Source of the DNA: a bacterium
GTDB taxonomy: Bacteria; Actinomycetota; Acidimicrobiia; Acidimicrobiales; UBA8592
DNA: 17,279 nucleotides
Reading direction: 5' to 3'
NCBI GenBank assembly: GCA_002713605.1
Contig: PATL01000035.1
Span: 1-17,279, forward strand
The notes beneath the pieces are model-generated. The model was not told where the DNA came from, ran no database searches, and saw only the letters and a program-made list of their open reading frames with translations. Shown one piece after another: positions 6,753 through 14,458 of this stretch. A program made the position numbers and the translations under genes. Position 1 is the stretch's first letter; each line of letters begins with the position of its first letter.

Positions 6753-7616
6753 ATGCCAAACCTCGGATTTGATATCGGAGGAACAAATCTGCGTGTTTTG
6801 CGTCTAAACGAGGACGGCTCATCTTCAACACTGAAGCAACAGGAGCACTCTAATGAACCAGAAGCGATTATTTCAGTAATTGTAAAATTAGCAAGAGATC
6901 TTATCAAGGAAACCACAAAGACCATTGAAACAATAGGTGTTGGTTGTGCAGGGCATGTTCTGCCAACGGGAGTGATAAAGTCATCACCAAATCTTTCAGA
7001 TTTTGTTGATTTTCCCTTAAAGCAAATCCTTGAGGAGGAGATTCAAACCCAAGTGATCGTAGAGAACGATGCGAATTGTTCTGCGTGGGCTGAGCACCAA
7101 ATTGGAGCAGGGGTAGGAATAGAGAATTTGTTAGTTGTTTCATTCGGGACAGGTATCGGAGCTGGACTAATCCTAGGTGGTTCAATTTTCCGAGGTTCCT
7201 ACGGATTAGCGGGCGAAGTTGGACATATGACATTAGAAGAGAACGGACGCCCTTGCCCATGTGGGAATTATGGATGTTGGGAGCAGTATTCCTCTGGGGC
7301 TGAGCTAAGCAATCTCATTACAAAGAACAATACAAAAACAGTTCCTTACGAAGATACCTTGACTGAATTTGGCGAAAAAATAGCAATTGGATTCCGGAGC
7401 CTATCTCATATCCTAGACCCAGAGATGATTATTCTTACGGGTGGAATTACTTCTATAGGGGATCCCTTGCTGAAAGCGATACAACAAGCCTATTACAGGA
7501 AACTAGGTCACAGGGATAACGAAAAGCTAACCCAAATTAAGATCGGAATGTTTGGAAATGAAGCCGGAGCTCTTGGAGCAGCGCTAATAGCGTCAGCGCA
7601 AGAAAGAATTCAATAG
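6753..7616 (+). CDS. glk: ROK-family sugar kinase, probable glucokinase
   Basis: A 287-residue ROK kinase that phosphorylates a hexose, most likely glucose, with ATP. Visible motifs are the phosphate-binding D7-I-G-G-T-N, the catalytic Asp in EN-D106-AN, the second phosphate loop FGTGIGAG (131-138), and GEVGH (154-158) followed by the zinc-binding CPCGNYGCWE (168-177). These supply the ROK consensus His and three Cys. LDPEMIILTGGI (221-232) is the adenosine-binding region. The protein is slightly short for the family but has all core motifs. It starts eight bases after the SRPBCC stop with no clear Shine-Dalgarno, so it probably depends on the upstream transcript. Glucose specificity is a family-level inference; N-acetylglucosamine, N-acetylmannosamine or fructose kinases share these motifs. 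Confidence 0.85.
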   Translation: MPNLGFDIGGTNLRVLRLNEDGSSSTLKQQEHSNEPEAIISVIVKLARDLIKETTKTIETIGVGCAGHVLPTGVIKSSPNLSDFVDFPLKQILEEEIQTQVIVENDANCSAWAEHQIGAGVGIENLLVVSFGTGIGAGLILGGSIFRGSYGLAGEVGHMTLEENGRPCPCGNYGCWEQYSSGAELSNLITKNNTKTVPYEDTLTEFGEKIAIGFRSLSHILDPEMIILTGGITSIGDPLLKAIQQAYYRKLGHRDNEKLTQIKIGMFGNEAGALGAALIASAQERIQ

Positions 7617-7625
7617 AGATATTTA

Positions 7626-8840
7626 ATGGTTCGTGCCCTAGACGCTGGAACCGGTTACCCTAAACACATGGAGTTCAGGCGAATCACTAATTTACCCCCA
7701 TACGTTTTCACGATTATAAATGACCTCAAGATTGAAGGAAGAAGAAATGGGGATGACATAATGGACTTCGGGTTTGGCAATCCCGACCTCCCGTCTCCAG
7801 AGATCGCTGTCGAAAAGCTCTGTGAAGCAGCTCAAAATCCACGCAACCATAGATACTCCCTCAGTCGTGGTTTACCTAAATTGCGCGAGGCTATTTGTCA
7901 ACTATATGAGAATAAATTTGGGGTAAAGCTTGACCCTGAAACAGAAGCAATTAATACAATTGGCGCTAAAGAGGGGCTTTCACATCTAATGTGGGCACTG
8001 GTTCAGGCAGGAGATGCAGTCCTCGTCCCTTCTCCGTCTTACCCGATACACCTCTACGCTCCGCTTTTCGCAGGAGCGGAAGTCAGGGAAATCCCCCTAT
8101 CGACAGGAACAGACTTTTTCGGCTCAATGCAAGAAAGGTGGGAATACAGTTGGCCCAAACCAAAGGTTATTCTTTTGTCTTTCCCACACAACCCTACGAC
8201 AACATGTGTTGATCTTGACTTCATGCAAAGAGTAGTTGACTTTGCAAAGGAAAAAGACGTTTTATTGGTCCACGATTTCGCCTATGCCGATTTAGGGTTT
8301 GATGGTTATCAGCCTCCGTCAATTCTTGAAGCAGAAGGAGCGAAAGACGTCGCTGTAGAGCTTTATTCAATGACTAAATCATTTTCAATGGCTGGCTGGC
8401 GTGTTGCCTTCATGTTGGGCAATAGCGAAGTAATTGCCGCGCTCGCCAAACTCAAATCTTACTTAGACTACGGAACATTTCAGCCAATACAGATAGCTGC
8501 AACTGTCACAATGAACGAAGCAGCCGATCACCCAAAATTAGTGAACAGCATATATCAAAATCGACGAGATAGTCTTTGCGACGGGCTGAATAGGATAGGT
8601 TGGGAAATTGAGCCACCAGACGGAACCATGTTTGTTTGGGCAAAAATACCTGAACCTTATAGCCATATGGGTTCGATCGAATTTGCTTCATGGCTTGTCA
8701 AAGAAGCAAAAGTTGCTACTTCCCCCGGTATCGGTTTCGGACCTGGTGGGGAAGGGTATGTCCGGTTCGCCTTAATAGAAAATGAACAAAGAACTAATCA
8801 AGCGATTCGTCAGATTAAGAGCACCCTTACAGAACTCTAA
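7626..8840 (+). CDS. alaC: AlaC-type alanine/glutamate-pyruvate aminotransferase
   Basis: A 404-residue fold-type I PLP aminotransferase that closely follows E. coli AlaC, which makes alanine from pyruvate and glutamate. Recognisable AlaC stretches are [12 protein letters not shown] (19-30), GNPD (51-54), [11 protein letters not shown] (112-122), VPSPSYPIH (134-142) and the C-terminal [13 protein letters not shown] and [10 protein letters not shown] segments. Active-site residues are N189 in FPHNPT, D217 and Y220 in HDFAYAD, Schiff-base K251 in [12 protein letters not shown], and R259. ATG 7626 lies nine bases after the ROK stop. A second in-frame ATG at 7668 would begin right before the conserved core and is also possible. 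LL-diaminopimelate aminotransferases are close relatives, but the sequence is nearer AlaC. Confidence 0.88.
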   Translation: MVRALDAGTGYPKHMEFRRITNLPPYVFTIINDLKIEGRRNGDDIMDFGFGNPDLPSPEIAVEKLCEAAQNPRNHRYSLSRGLPKLREAICQLYENKFGVKLDPETEAINTIGAKEGLSHLMWALVQAGDAVLVPSPSYPIHLYAPLFAGAEVREIPLSTGTDFFGSMQERWEYSWPKPKVILLSFPHNPTTTCVDLDFMQRVVDFAKEKDVLLVHDFAYADLGFDGYQPPSILEAEGAKDVAVELYSMTKSFSMAGWRVAFMLGNSEVIAALAKLKSYLDYGTFQPIQIAATVTMNEAADHPKLVNSIYQNRRDSLCDGLNRIGWEIEPPDGTMFVWAKIPEPYSHMGSIEFASWLVKEAKVATSPGIGFGPGGEGYVRFALIENEQRTNQAIRQIKSTLTEL

Positions 8841-8842
8841 AC

Positions 8843-10321
8843 CTAAATAACCCATTCCAAACTTCGCTTAACTGCAAGTAACCATTGCTGGTATGCGAAT
8901 TCATCTATTTCGGTAATTTCTGTTGGGCAGGCAGTGAATTCAACTGTCCAAAGGCTAGCAATTTCTTCCAGTGATTTCCAAAACCCATGAGCAAGTCCTG
9001 CCAGGTATGCAGCGCCCAAAGCTGTTGTCTCATGCGAAACTGGTCTAGATACATTGACCTGCAAATGTTTTGCCTGTAGTTGTAGCATCAGGTCCATTAC
9101 GGAAGCCCCGCCATCAACTTTAAGACTTTTTATAGATCTCCCAGTGGCCCTTCTCATGCTCTCAACCACATCGCGAGTTTGAAAAACCATAGATTCAATC
9201 GCCGCACGTGCTATCTCGCTTCGACCCGTTCCTCTTGTGATTCCGATTAGAGTACCTCTTGCTGTCGGGTCCCACCATGGGCTACCAAGACCGGTAAAAG
9301 CTGGAACAAGAAATAGCCCGCCCGTCGAATCGCATTTGAGTGCAAGGCTTTCCAGTTCTGATGCCTCTTTAATGATTTCCAGCCCATCACGTAGCCACTG
9401 AACGGTAGAGCCTGTTGAGAAAATTGACCCCTCTAAAGCATATGTCACAGAATTCTTGCCATTCTCCGAGATCGACCAGGCTATTGTATTCAATAAACCA
9501 TCAACAGGGTCTGGGCATAAGTTTCCGGTATTTAGGAGAACAAAAGACCCTGTGCCATAGGTATTTTTTGCGTCCCCCTCTGCAAAACCTGTTTGTCCAA
9601 ATAATGATGCTTGCTGGTCACCTGCAATTCCAGTTATTGGAATTCCTGCATTGAGCACTGATTGATTCATTGTCGTTCCGAAATGACCACTTGAAGGCAA
9701 AACTTCCGGCAGATTACTTGCTGAAACTCCAAATATTTTAAGTAGGTCGTCATCCCAACATAAATCATGGATATTGAAGAGCATGGTACGTGACGCATTG
9801 CTGATATCAGTAGCGTAAACCGCTCCATCTGTTAATTTCCACAGAATCCAACTATCAATAGTCCCGAAAGCAATTCCTTCAGATAGTTGAATCTTATTTT
9901 CAATAAGCCACTCAATTTTTGTAGCTGAAAAGTAAGGATCCAAAACAAGCCCAGTTGATTCCCTAACTAAAGGGAGAACACCATCTTCCAGTAATTGAGT
10001 GCACCTCTTAGAGGTCCGTCTATCCTGCCATACAAGAGCATTACATTGAGGAATTGAGCTTTTCTTATCCCAGCAAACTATAGTCTCCCGCTGATTTGTT
10101 ATTCCGATTGCGACTGGTTGCGACCCAAATCTTTCAATAACATCGCGTATGGTGTGTTCAATGGCTACCCAAATTTCCATAGGGTCATGCTCTACATATC
10201 CGGATTGAGGAAAATATTGCGGGAACTCTTGATAAGAGCTTTCAACTATAGACCCCTGCTTATCAACCAGCACGGATCTAACTCCTGTGGTCCCAGCATC
10301 GATTGAAAGTATTACTTCCAT
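8843..10321 (-). CDS. glpK: Glycerol kinase
   Basis: Phosphorylates glycerol to sn-glycerol 3-phosphate, feeding phospholipid synthesis and glycerol catabolism. The 492-residue FGGY kinase shows D9-A-G-T-T-G at the N-terminal phosphate site and glycerol contacts in NQR78-E79-T. It continues with VWQDRRT (97-103) and the catalytic base in AGD235-QQASLFGQ. Further motifs are YGTGSFVLLNTG (255-266) and the FGGY signature region GLGSPWWDPTARG (344-356). KVDGGAS (401-407) completes the ATP site. AAAGGA about ten bases before ATG 10321 is the ribosome binding site. It follows the GerMN lipoprotein by 46 bases on the same strand; no glpF or glpD accompanies it. Its stop lies two bases from that of alaC on the other strand. 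Confidence 0.95.
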   Translation of the reverse strand: MEVILSIDAGTTGVRSVLVDKQGSIVESSYQEFPQYFPQSGYVEHDPMEIWVAIEHTIRDVIERFGSQPVAIGITNQRETIVCWDKKSSIPQCNALVWQDRRTSKRCTQLLEDGVLPLVRESTGLVLDPYFSATKIEWLIENKIQLSEGIAFGTIDSWILWKLTDGAVYATDISNASRTMLFNIHDLCWDDDLLKIFGVSASNLPEVLPSSGHFGTTMNQSVLNAGIPITGIAGDQQASLFGQTGFAEGDAKNTYGTGSFVLLNTGNLCPDPVDGLLNTIAWSISENGKNSVTYALEGSIFSTGSTVQWLRDGLEIIKEASELESLALKCDSTGGLFLVPAFTGLGSPWWDPTARGTLIGITRGTGRSEIARAAIESMVFQTRDVVESMRRATGRSIKSLKVDGGASVMDLMLQLQAKHLQVNVSRPVSHETTALGAAYLAGLAHGFWKSLEEIASLWTVEFTACPTEITEIDEFAYQQWLLAVKRSLEWVI

Positions 10322-10367
10322 TTTGCATTTATCCTTTTAGTTTCGTGAATAAGACGTTCTATATTTA

Positions 10368-10952
10368 TTACCCTGCGATTCCCAGCGTGACTTCAGGAGC
10401 ATAACTCATAAATTGAATTCTTCTTAACAGTTGTTGGTCCCCACTATTAGGGGTAGGCCATGTTTTGATTTCTCCCTCTATTGAAATGATAATAGAATCC
10501 AAATCGCCAGTTTCTGTCAAAGTCCAAACAATCTGCGCTAGAGCTTTAGCAAGTTCATCTCCTTCAATCACCTCTAAGCCCCCCGCATCAAAGTTGATAA
10601 TCACAAGATCGTTATCTTGAGTTACTCCAGTTAGGGATAAACCTATCGGAACTGTAGTGCTCAAGTTTGCTTGGCGCTCAATTGGCAATAAGTCAGCAGT
10701 CAGTTCGTTTATTAGATCAGTGACTTTCAAGTCAACAGATGGGACCTTTCTTAAGACAGGCGATAGTTTATTATCTTTATCAAAGAGGTATATGTATTCG
10801 TTTCGGCTTTCCCCATCTGCTGAATCACTTTCAGTAATTTCAGCACGATCAATCAATGGCGAGGTGACTTTCCCAGGTTCGTCATCCACCGGCACACCGC
10901 AGGATATCGGTACAAACAATAACAGTGCTAAAAGAATTGGGGTCTGCCTCAT
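10368..10952 (-). CDS. GerMN-domain lipoprotein (short LpqB-like partner of the two-component system)
   Basis: A 194-residue exported protein. The N-terminus MRQTPILLALLLFVPISCG is a signal peptide with a probable lipidated Cys at residue 18. The lipobox is weak because Pro occupies position -3. A polar, acidic linker (20-50) is followed by a GerMN-type domain (about 52-170): YIYLFDKDNKLSPVLRKVP, a helix with two Leu-rich turns, GLSLTGVTQDNDLVIINFD, and ALAQIVWTLTETGDLDSIIISIEG. The start overlaps the kinase stop by four bases (ATGA). In actinobacteria the MtrA-MtrB pair is normally followed by LpqB, a lipoprotein with a GerMN domain and a beta-propeller. Here only the GerMN part is present. 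A role in modulating the kinase is inferred from this arrangement. Confidence 0.8.
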   Translation of the reverse strand: MRQTPILLALLLFVPISCGVPVDDEPGKVTSPLIDRAEITESDSADGESRNEYIYLFDKDNKLSPVLRKVPSVDLKVTDLINELTADLLPIERQANLSTTVPIGLSLTGVTQDNDLVIINFDAGGLEVIEGDELAKALAQIVWTLTETGDLDSIIISIEGEIKTWPTPNSGDQQLLRRIQFMSYAPEVTLGIAG

Positions 10953-12358
10953 CGAATTACTCCTGGCAAAGTAACGGTAAATCTTGAACCACTCCCGTCA
11001 GAATTAGCGCTCAAAACGTCCACAGATCCGCCATGAAGTTTGACATGCTCTGCTACTAGCGATAAACCCAAACCAGTCCCTGTGCTGGAGCCTCTTCGAC
11101 TTCCTTCTGAACCACGCGCAAACCTTTCAAAGATTGATGACTGCTCTTCGTTTCTAATCCCCGGTCCATTGTCAATAACAGAAAGTATCAGTGTGTCCTC
11201 ATCAACTCGGACCTCTATACGGGTGGCACCTCCTGCGTAATGATCGGCATTATCAAGTAAATTGCTTAGTACCCGTGCTAACCGTCTCTTATCAGCCTCT
11301 ATAAGAATATCATTTATTTCAAATGGGAAATCAATATCTATTAGTCCGGAACTTCTCTGCTCGGTTACCCTTTCCAAGAACTCAACAATAAGAAATCTTT
11401 CTAGTGTTAGGGCGTTGACACCGACATCATAACGTGAGATTTCTAAAAGGTCTTCAACTAATTGTTTAAAGCGATCTAGGTCCGCATTCAAAAGATCAAG
11501 AGCAAGTTTAGGATTTTCATCTAACGAGTCTGCGTTGCTATTTAGGACGTCAACAGACGCCATGATGGTAGTTAAGGGTGACCGAAGCTCGTGTGATACG
11601 TTGCTTGCAAATTTAGCGTCCGCTTGGATTCTCTGTTCCAAAGTATTAGCCATTTGATTAAATGTTGATGCGAGCATCTCAAGATCGGGATCGTTCCCAA
11701 CGTCAAGACGCGCTGAAAGGTCGCCAACTGCAATTGCTCTTGCTGTCTGCCCTACTTCTTCAACAGGGAATAGGACTCTTCTAGATGACCACAAGCCCAA
11801 GGCGATACCGAAAATAAACACGCCACCACTTACTAGCATTAGAATGTTCGCTAGCGAGTCAAGGGTATCTTCAATGTCGTCAAGAGGTGTTGCCTCGAAA
11901 TAAAGAGCATTCCGAGTGACTAAAGGAAAGCCAACAACAAGCACAGGTGTACCATTCCCCATACGGTATTTCATTTTTGCTCCGTCTACGGGTGAGTTAT
12001 TTACTATTTCTAAGAGTTTCGCATCAAGACTATCTGGAGCTGCGAAAACTACCGGATCAGCCGAAATCCAGTCAGTTTCAAGCCTTAATACTGGTGTTGA
12101 TTCTGCACGAACACCTCGAAGGTTTGAAAGAAAATCCCTTACTGCTTTATCTGTAGCTCCTTCAAATATTCTACGTTCAGCTTGTCTCGCATTAACTGAA
12201 GCGACGCTCAGGGCGCTTTGGTCCCTATTCTCAATTAGATTTCCTCGGACAAGAAAGTATGTGAGCACGGATATTCCACTGGTGATCAATAATGCGCTTA
12301 GTCCGAAGGTCAAAATGAGCCTTGTCCGGATACGTAGTGACCGTTTGGACGATTTCAC
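10949..12358 (-). CDS. Membrane sensor histidine kinase, MtrB-like
   Basis: A 469-residue transmembrane kinase. Helix 1 spans about 12-36, followed by an extracytoplasmic domain to about 168. Helix 2 (about 170-189) leads to a HAMP linker (190-243) with the FPVEEVGQTARAIAVGDLSAR stretch. The HisKA domain carries the phosphoacceptor in NVSH256-ELRSPL. The ATPase domain has the N-box around NLLDN (366-370), D397-NGPG, FERFARG (410-416) and GTGLGLSL (427-434). The start is GTG 12358, two bases after the regulator's stop codon. Domain order and the following GerMN lipoprotein resemble MtrB, which senses envelope or division state in actinobacteria. MtrB proteins are usually longer, so this may be a functional analogue. 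Confidence 0.9.
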   Translation of the reverse strand: MKSSKRSLRIRTRLILTFGLSALLITSGISVLTYFLVRGNLIENRDQSALSVASVNARQAERRIFEGATDKAVRDFLSNLRGVRAESTPVLRLETDWISADPVVFAAPDSLDAKLLEIVNNSPVDGAKMKYRMGNGTPVLVVGFPLVTRNALYFEATPLDDIEDTLDSLANILMLVSGGVFIFGIALGLWSSRRVLFPVEEVGQTARAIAVGDLSARLDVGNDPDLEMLASTFNQMANTLEQRIQADAKFASNVSHELRSPLTTIMASVDVLNSNADSLDENPKLALDLLNADLDRFKQLVEDLLEISRYDVGVNALTLERFLIVEFLERVTEQRSSGLIDIDFPFEINDILIEADKRRLARVLSNLLDNADHYAGGATRIEVRVDEDTLILSVIDNGPGIRNEEQSSIFERFARGSEGSRRGSSTGTGLGLSLVAEHVKLHGGSVDVLSANSDGSGSRFTVTLPGVIR

Positions 12359-12360
12359 TT

Positions 12361-13044
12361 TTAGTCACTCTTTAATTTATAACCAAAACCGCGAACGGTA
12401 ACTACATATTGAGGACGCGCATCTTCAGGTTCAATTTTTTTTCGTAGTCTCCGGATGTGAACGTCAACTAATCTCCCATCGCCGAAGTAGTCCTTACCCC
12501 AAACTCGCTCAAGGAGTTCATCTCTGCTGAAGACGCGATCTGGTATTGAGGCTAGTTCAGCGAGCAATTGGAACTCAGTTCTAGTTAGGTGAATAGTTTG
12601 ACCGCTTACTATAACTTGACCCTGATCTGGAAGAATTTTTAGATCTCCGAACTCAAGTTTGCTCAATTCTGGGGAGGGGAGACGAACTCTCCTCAAAAGT
12701 GCCCGTATTCTGGCGCTAAGTTCTTTAGGGGCGAAAGGTTTGGTTAAGTAATCGTCCGCTCCTGCTTCTAATCCGGCGACAACGTCATGAGTGTCGTCTC
12801 TTGCAGTAACCATTACAACGGGGACTTCACTAACTTTTCTGATAGAGCGGCAAACTTCAAATCCGTCGATACCAGGTAACATGATGTCAATTAGGAGAAT
12901 ATCGCATTTTTCTGACTGGAAAATTTGAAGAGCTTCTTCGCCGGTTGCTGCATCCAGAACATTCCATCCTTCATTTTGGAGTGCCAATCGGACTGCTGCA
13001 CGAATGCGTTCATCGTCCTCAACAACTAAAATCGTTGTAGTCAT
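12361..13044 (-). CDS. OmpR/PhoB-family response regulator, MtrA-like
   Basis: A 227-residue regulator from ATG 13044 (229 from GTG 13050). The receiver domain has the acidic pair E-D-D at 9-11, phosphoacceptor D53 in LLIDIMLPG, T80 in VTARDD and K102 in LTKPF. The C-terminal winged helix (about 130-227) has TRTEFQLLAELA and the recognition helix with RLVDVHIRRLRKKI, followed by VRGFGYK. Overall it resembles MtrA. I prefer ATG 13044 because TATGCT at 13056-13051 (minus strand) lies six bases upstream, and no Shine-Dalgarno exists for either codon. The upstream GTG would then sit between the -10 and the start of transcription. The kinase is directly downstream and is the presumed partner. Confidence 0.92.
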   Translation of the reverse strand: MTTTILVVEDDERIRAAVRLALQNEGWNVLDAATGEEALQIFQSEKCDILLIDIMLPGIDGFEVCRSIRKVSEVPVVMVTARDDTHDVVAGLEAGADDYLTKPFAPKELSARIRALLRRVRLPSPELSKLEFGDLKILPDQGQVIVSGQTIHLTRTEFQLLAELASIPDRVFSRDELLERVWGKDYFGDGRLVDVHIRRLRKKIEPEDARPQYVVTVRGFGYKLKSD

Positions 13045-13056
13045 ACGCACAGCATA
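13045..13056 (-). promoter_or_regulatory. Candidate leaderless -10 element of the response regulator
   Basis: On the minus strand TATGCT (13056-13051) is followed by GTGCGT and then ATG 13044-13042. The spacing is what a -10 needs to start transcription on the ATG. It would give the two-component genes their own promoter inside the longer minus-strand run. No convincing -35 is visible. Confidence 0.4.
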
Positions 13057-13101
13057 GGTGAATATTAAGATCGTTGGTAGGTAGAGGAAAGGATTCCTAA
13101 C

Positions 13102-13890
13102 CTAATGCTGCAGAGAATCATTTATTAATTTCTGAAATTCTTTATCCAGATGAGCATTTGTAGCAGTTAAGAGATTTATGTCATTAGTTAGGCTCATTGT
13201 CTTAACGGTGCCGCCAGCTTCAGAAACTATCAGACTACCTGCAGCGTAATCCCATAGGTTAAGACCTTCTTCGTAGAATGCGTCAACTCGCCCCGCAGCG
13301 AGCCAACAAAGATCGAGAGCAGCAGAGCCGAAGCGACGGATATCACCAATTTTGGGAAGAATGTGCTCCAGCATGCCCCCTTGGAGTTTCCTTCTATCAG
13401 GTTTGTAACTAAATCCTGTTGCGACTAGGGCACTTTGAAGAGAGTTATTATCGTTCACCCTGATTATCTCGGTATTGCATCTTGAGCCGTGGCCTTTGAC
13501 AGCATCGAAAATATCGTTGGAGCTTAGGTCTGCTACAACTCCAGCAACAATATCGCCTTCAGCTTCAACTGCAATAGAAAAACTAAAAAAGGGAATTCCA
13601 TATACAAAGTTACTTGTTCCATCAATCGGATCAATTATCCATCTAATTCCAGATGTTCCAGATTTAGTAGCGCCCTCCTCGCCAAGAATACCGTCGTTCT
13701 GTCGGTTTCTTTTGATGAACTGAACGGTTTCTAACTCGATATGGCGATCAAGCGAAGTGACATAATCAGAGGTAGAGGATTTGTTTTTAAAGTTAGTTCG
13801 TCCTTTATTTATGGAGTGATTATCAATTGAAGATGTAACAGTGGCAACGCACTCCAGTGCTATATTGCGCAGTTCATGATGGCTAATCAT
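13102..13890 (-). CDS. Inositol-monophosphatase family phosphatase
   Basis: A 262-residue member of the Mg-dependent, lithium-sensitive phosphatase family, which includes myo-inositol-1-phosphatase and histidinol-phosphate phosphatase. Metal-binding motifs are all present: G70-E-E-G73, D87-P-I-D90-G-T-S-N-F (first signature) and W213-D214-YAAGSLIVSEAGG (second signature). The N-terminal helix and substrate-capping region are of normal length. The start overlaps the upstream membrane protein by eight bases, so translation is probably coupled. Substrate cannot be read from the motifs. The presence of a PimB-like enzyme in the window makes a role in inositol supply for phosphatidylinositol attractive, but histidinol phosphate or another sugar phosphate is possible. 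Confidence 0.88.
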   Translation of the reverse strand: MISHHELRNIALECVATVTSSIDNHSINKGRTNFKNKSSTSDYVTSLDRHIELETVQFIKRNRQNDGILGEEGATKSGTSGIRWIIDPIDGTSNFVYGIPFFSFSIAVEAEGDIVAGVVADLSSNDIFDAVKGHGSRCNTEIIRVNDNNSLQSALVATGFSYKPDRRKLQGGMLEHILPKIGDIRRFGSAALDLCWLAAGRVDAFYEEGLNLWDYAAGSLIVSEAGGTVKTMSLTNDINLLTATNAHLDKEFQKLINDSLQH

Positions 13891-14296
13891 CTATAGGATC
13901 TTGCTGATCATCTTTGTCAGAGTTAGCACTTGGTTCAGGCTCTGACTTGCTTCTCCATTCATTCATGGCGCGTAAAGCAAGAATTGAGACGACTCCGACG
14001 CCCCCAGCACCAACTATTGCCCCAATAAGGGCGCTAATTCCGGATGCGCCAGTACAACTGTTAGAGCATTGCAAATCTGTGAATGCAAAACCTATCAACC
14101 CACCGCAGAGTCCACCTAAAAGTATCGAACCGAATGCCATTGCTTGAGAAGGTTTTGATGGACCTGACATTGGAGTTGCGGTGACCGGTAGATTGGTTAT
14201 TTCGTGCTTTCCAATTTTTGACTCGGGCATAACCTCAATAGAAGACTCTTTATGTTCTGAGGAATCCCCCTCTTCTGGGATTATTTCATCAGGCAT
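13883..14296 (-). CDS. Gly-rich two-helix membrane protein with acidic tails
   Basis: A 137-residue protein. An acidic, Pro/Ser-rich N-terminal tail (1-50) is followed by two hydrophobic Gly/Ala-rich helices at about 52-72 and 86-107. The short loop between them carries two Cys (DLQCSNSCTG). The C-terminal tail (112-137) is again charged and ends in acidic residues. Both tails probably lie on the same side of the membrane. No family is recognised. The paired Gly-rich helices could pack tightly or oligomerise. It leads the minus-strand run and overlaps the phosphatase gene by eight bases. No Shine-Dalgarno is present; a TATGAT six bases upstream suggests a leaderless start at ATG 14296. Confidence 0.7.
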   Translation of the reverse strand: MPDEIIPEEGDSSEHKESSIEVMPESKIGKHEITNLPVTATPMSGPSKPSQAMAFGSILLGGLCGGLIGFAFTDLQCSNSCTGASGISALIGAIVGAGGVGVVSILALRAMNEWRSKSEPEPSANSDKDDQQDPIDD

Positions 14297-14308
14297 GTTT
14301 TAATCATA
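14297..14308 (-). promoter_or_regulatory. Leaderless -10 element of the minus-strand run
   Basis: On the minus strand TATGAT (14308-14303), a near-perfect -10, is followed by TAAAAC and then ATG 14296-14294. The six-base gap places the transcript start on the initiation codon. This is the clearest of the leaderless candidates in the window. The -35 position (around CAAGTT) is not a good match. Confidence 0.5.
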
Positions 14309-14417
14309 AAGGATCTGTTGCCTAGAACTTGGAGTTTTCTCAATTAAACAGTGGCTATGTCATCTAAAGAGAATCATGGACTCGCAGCAAGGTATATCGT
14401 AGGCTTGAAATTACCGC

Positions 14418-14437
14418 GAGATCGCCATCTCAATGGC
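14418..14437 (+). promoter_or_regulatory. Overlapping small hairpins upstream of dinB
   Basis: GAGAT-CGCC-ATCTC (14418-14431) and GCCAT-CTCA-ATGGC (14424-14437) are perfect five-base stems that share bases and exclude each other. They end 21 bases before the dinB ATG at 14459, which has no obvious Shine-Dalgarno. They could be regulatory RNA or operator-like DNA. The stems are short and this is a weak call. Confidence 0.22.
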
Positions 14438-14458
14438 CACCTTTAGCAGTGCCTAGAT

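Noticed and set aside
9415..9654. 79-codon plus-strand frame inside glpK
   Set aside because: It is antisense to a strongly conserved glycerol kinase frame, with no start signal or recognisable domain.
11916..12401. 161-codon plus-strand frame opposite the sensor kinase
   Set aside because: It runs antisense to the kinase's extracytoplasmic domain; the kinase frame carries all recognisable motifs and this one has none.
14324..14338. GAACTTGGAGTTTTC upstream of dinB as a LexA (SOS) box
   Set aside because: It matches GAACNNNNGTTC only partly: the second half reads AGTT rather than GTTC, so I do not call it.
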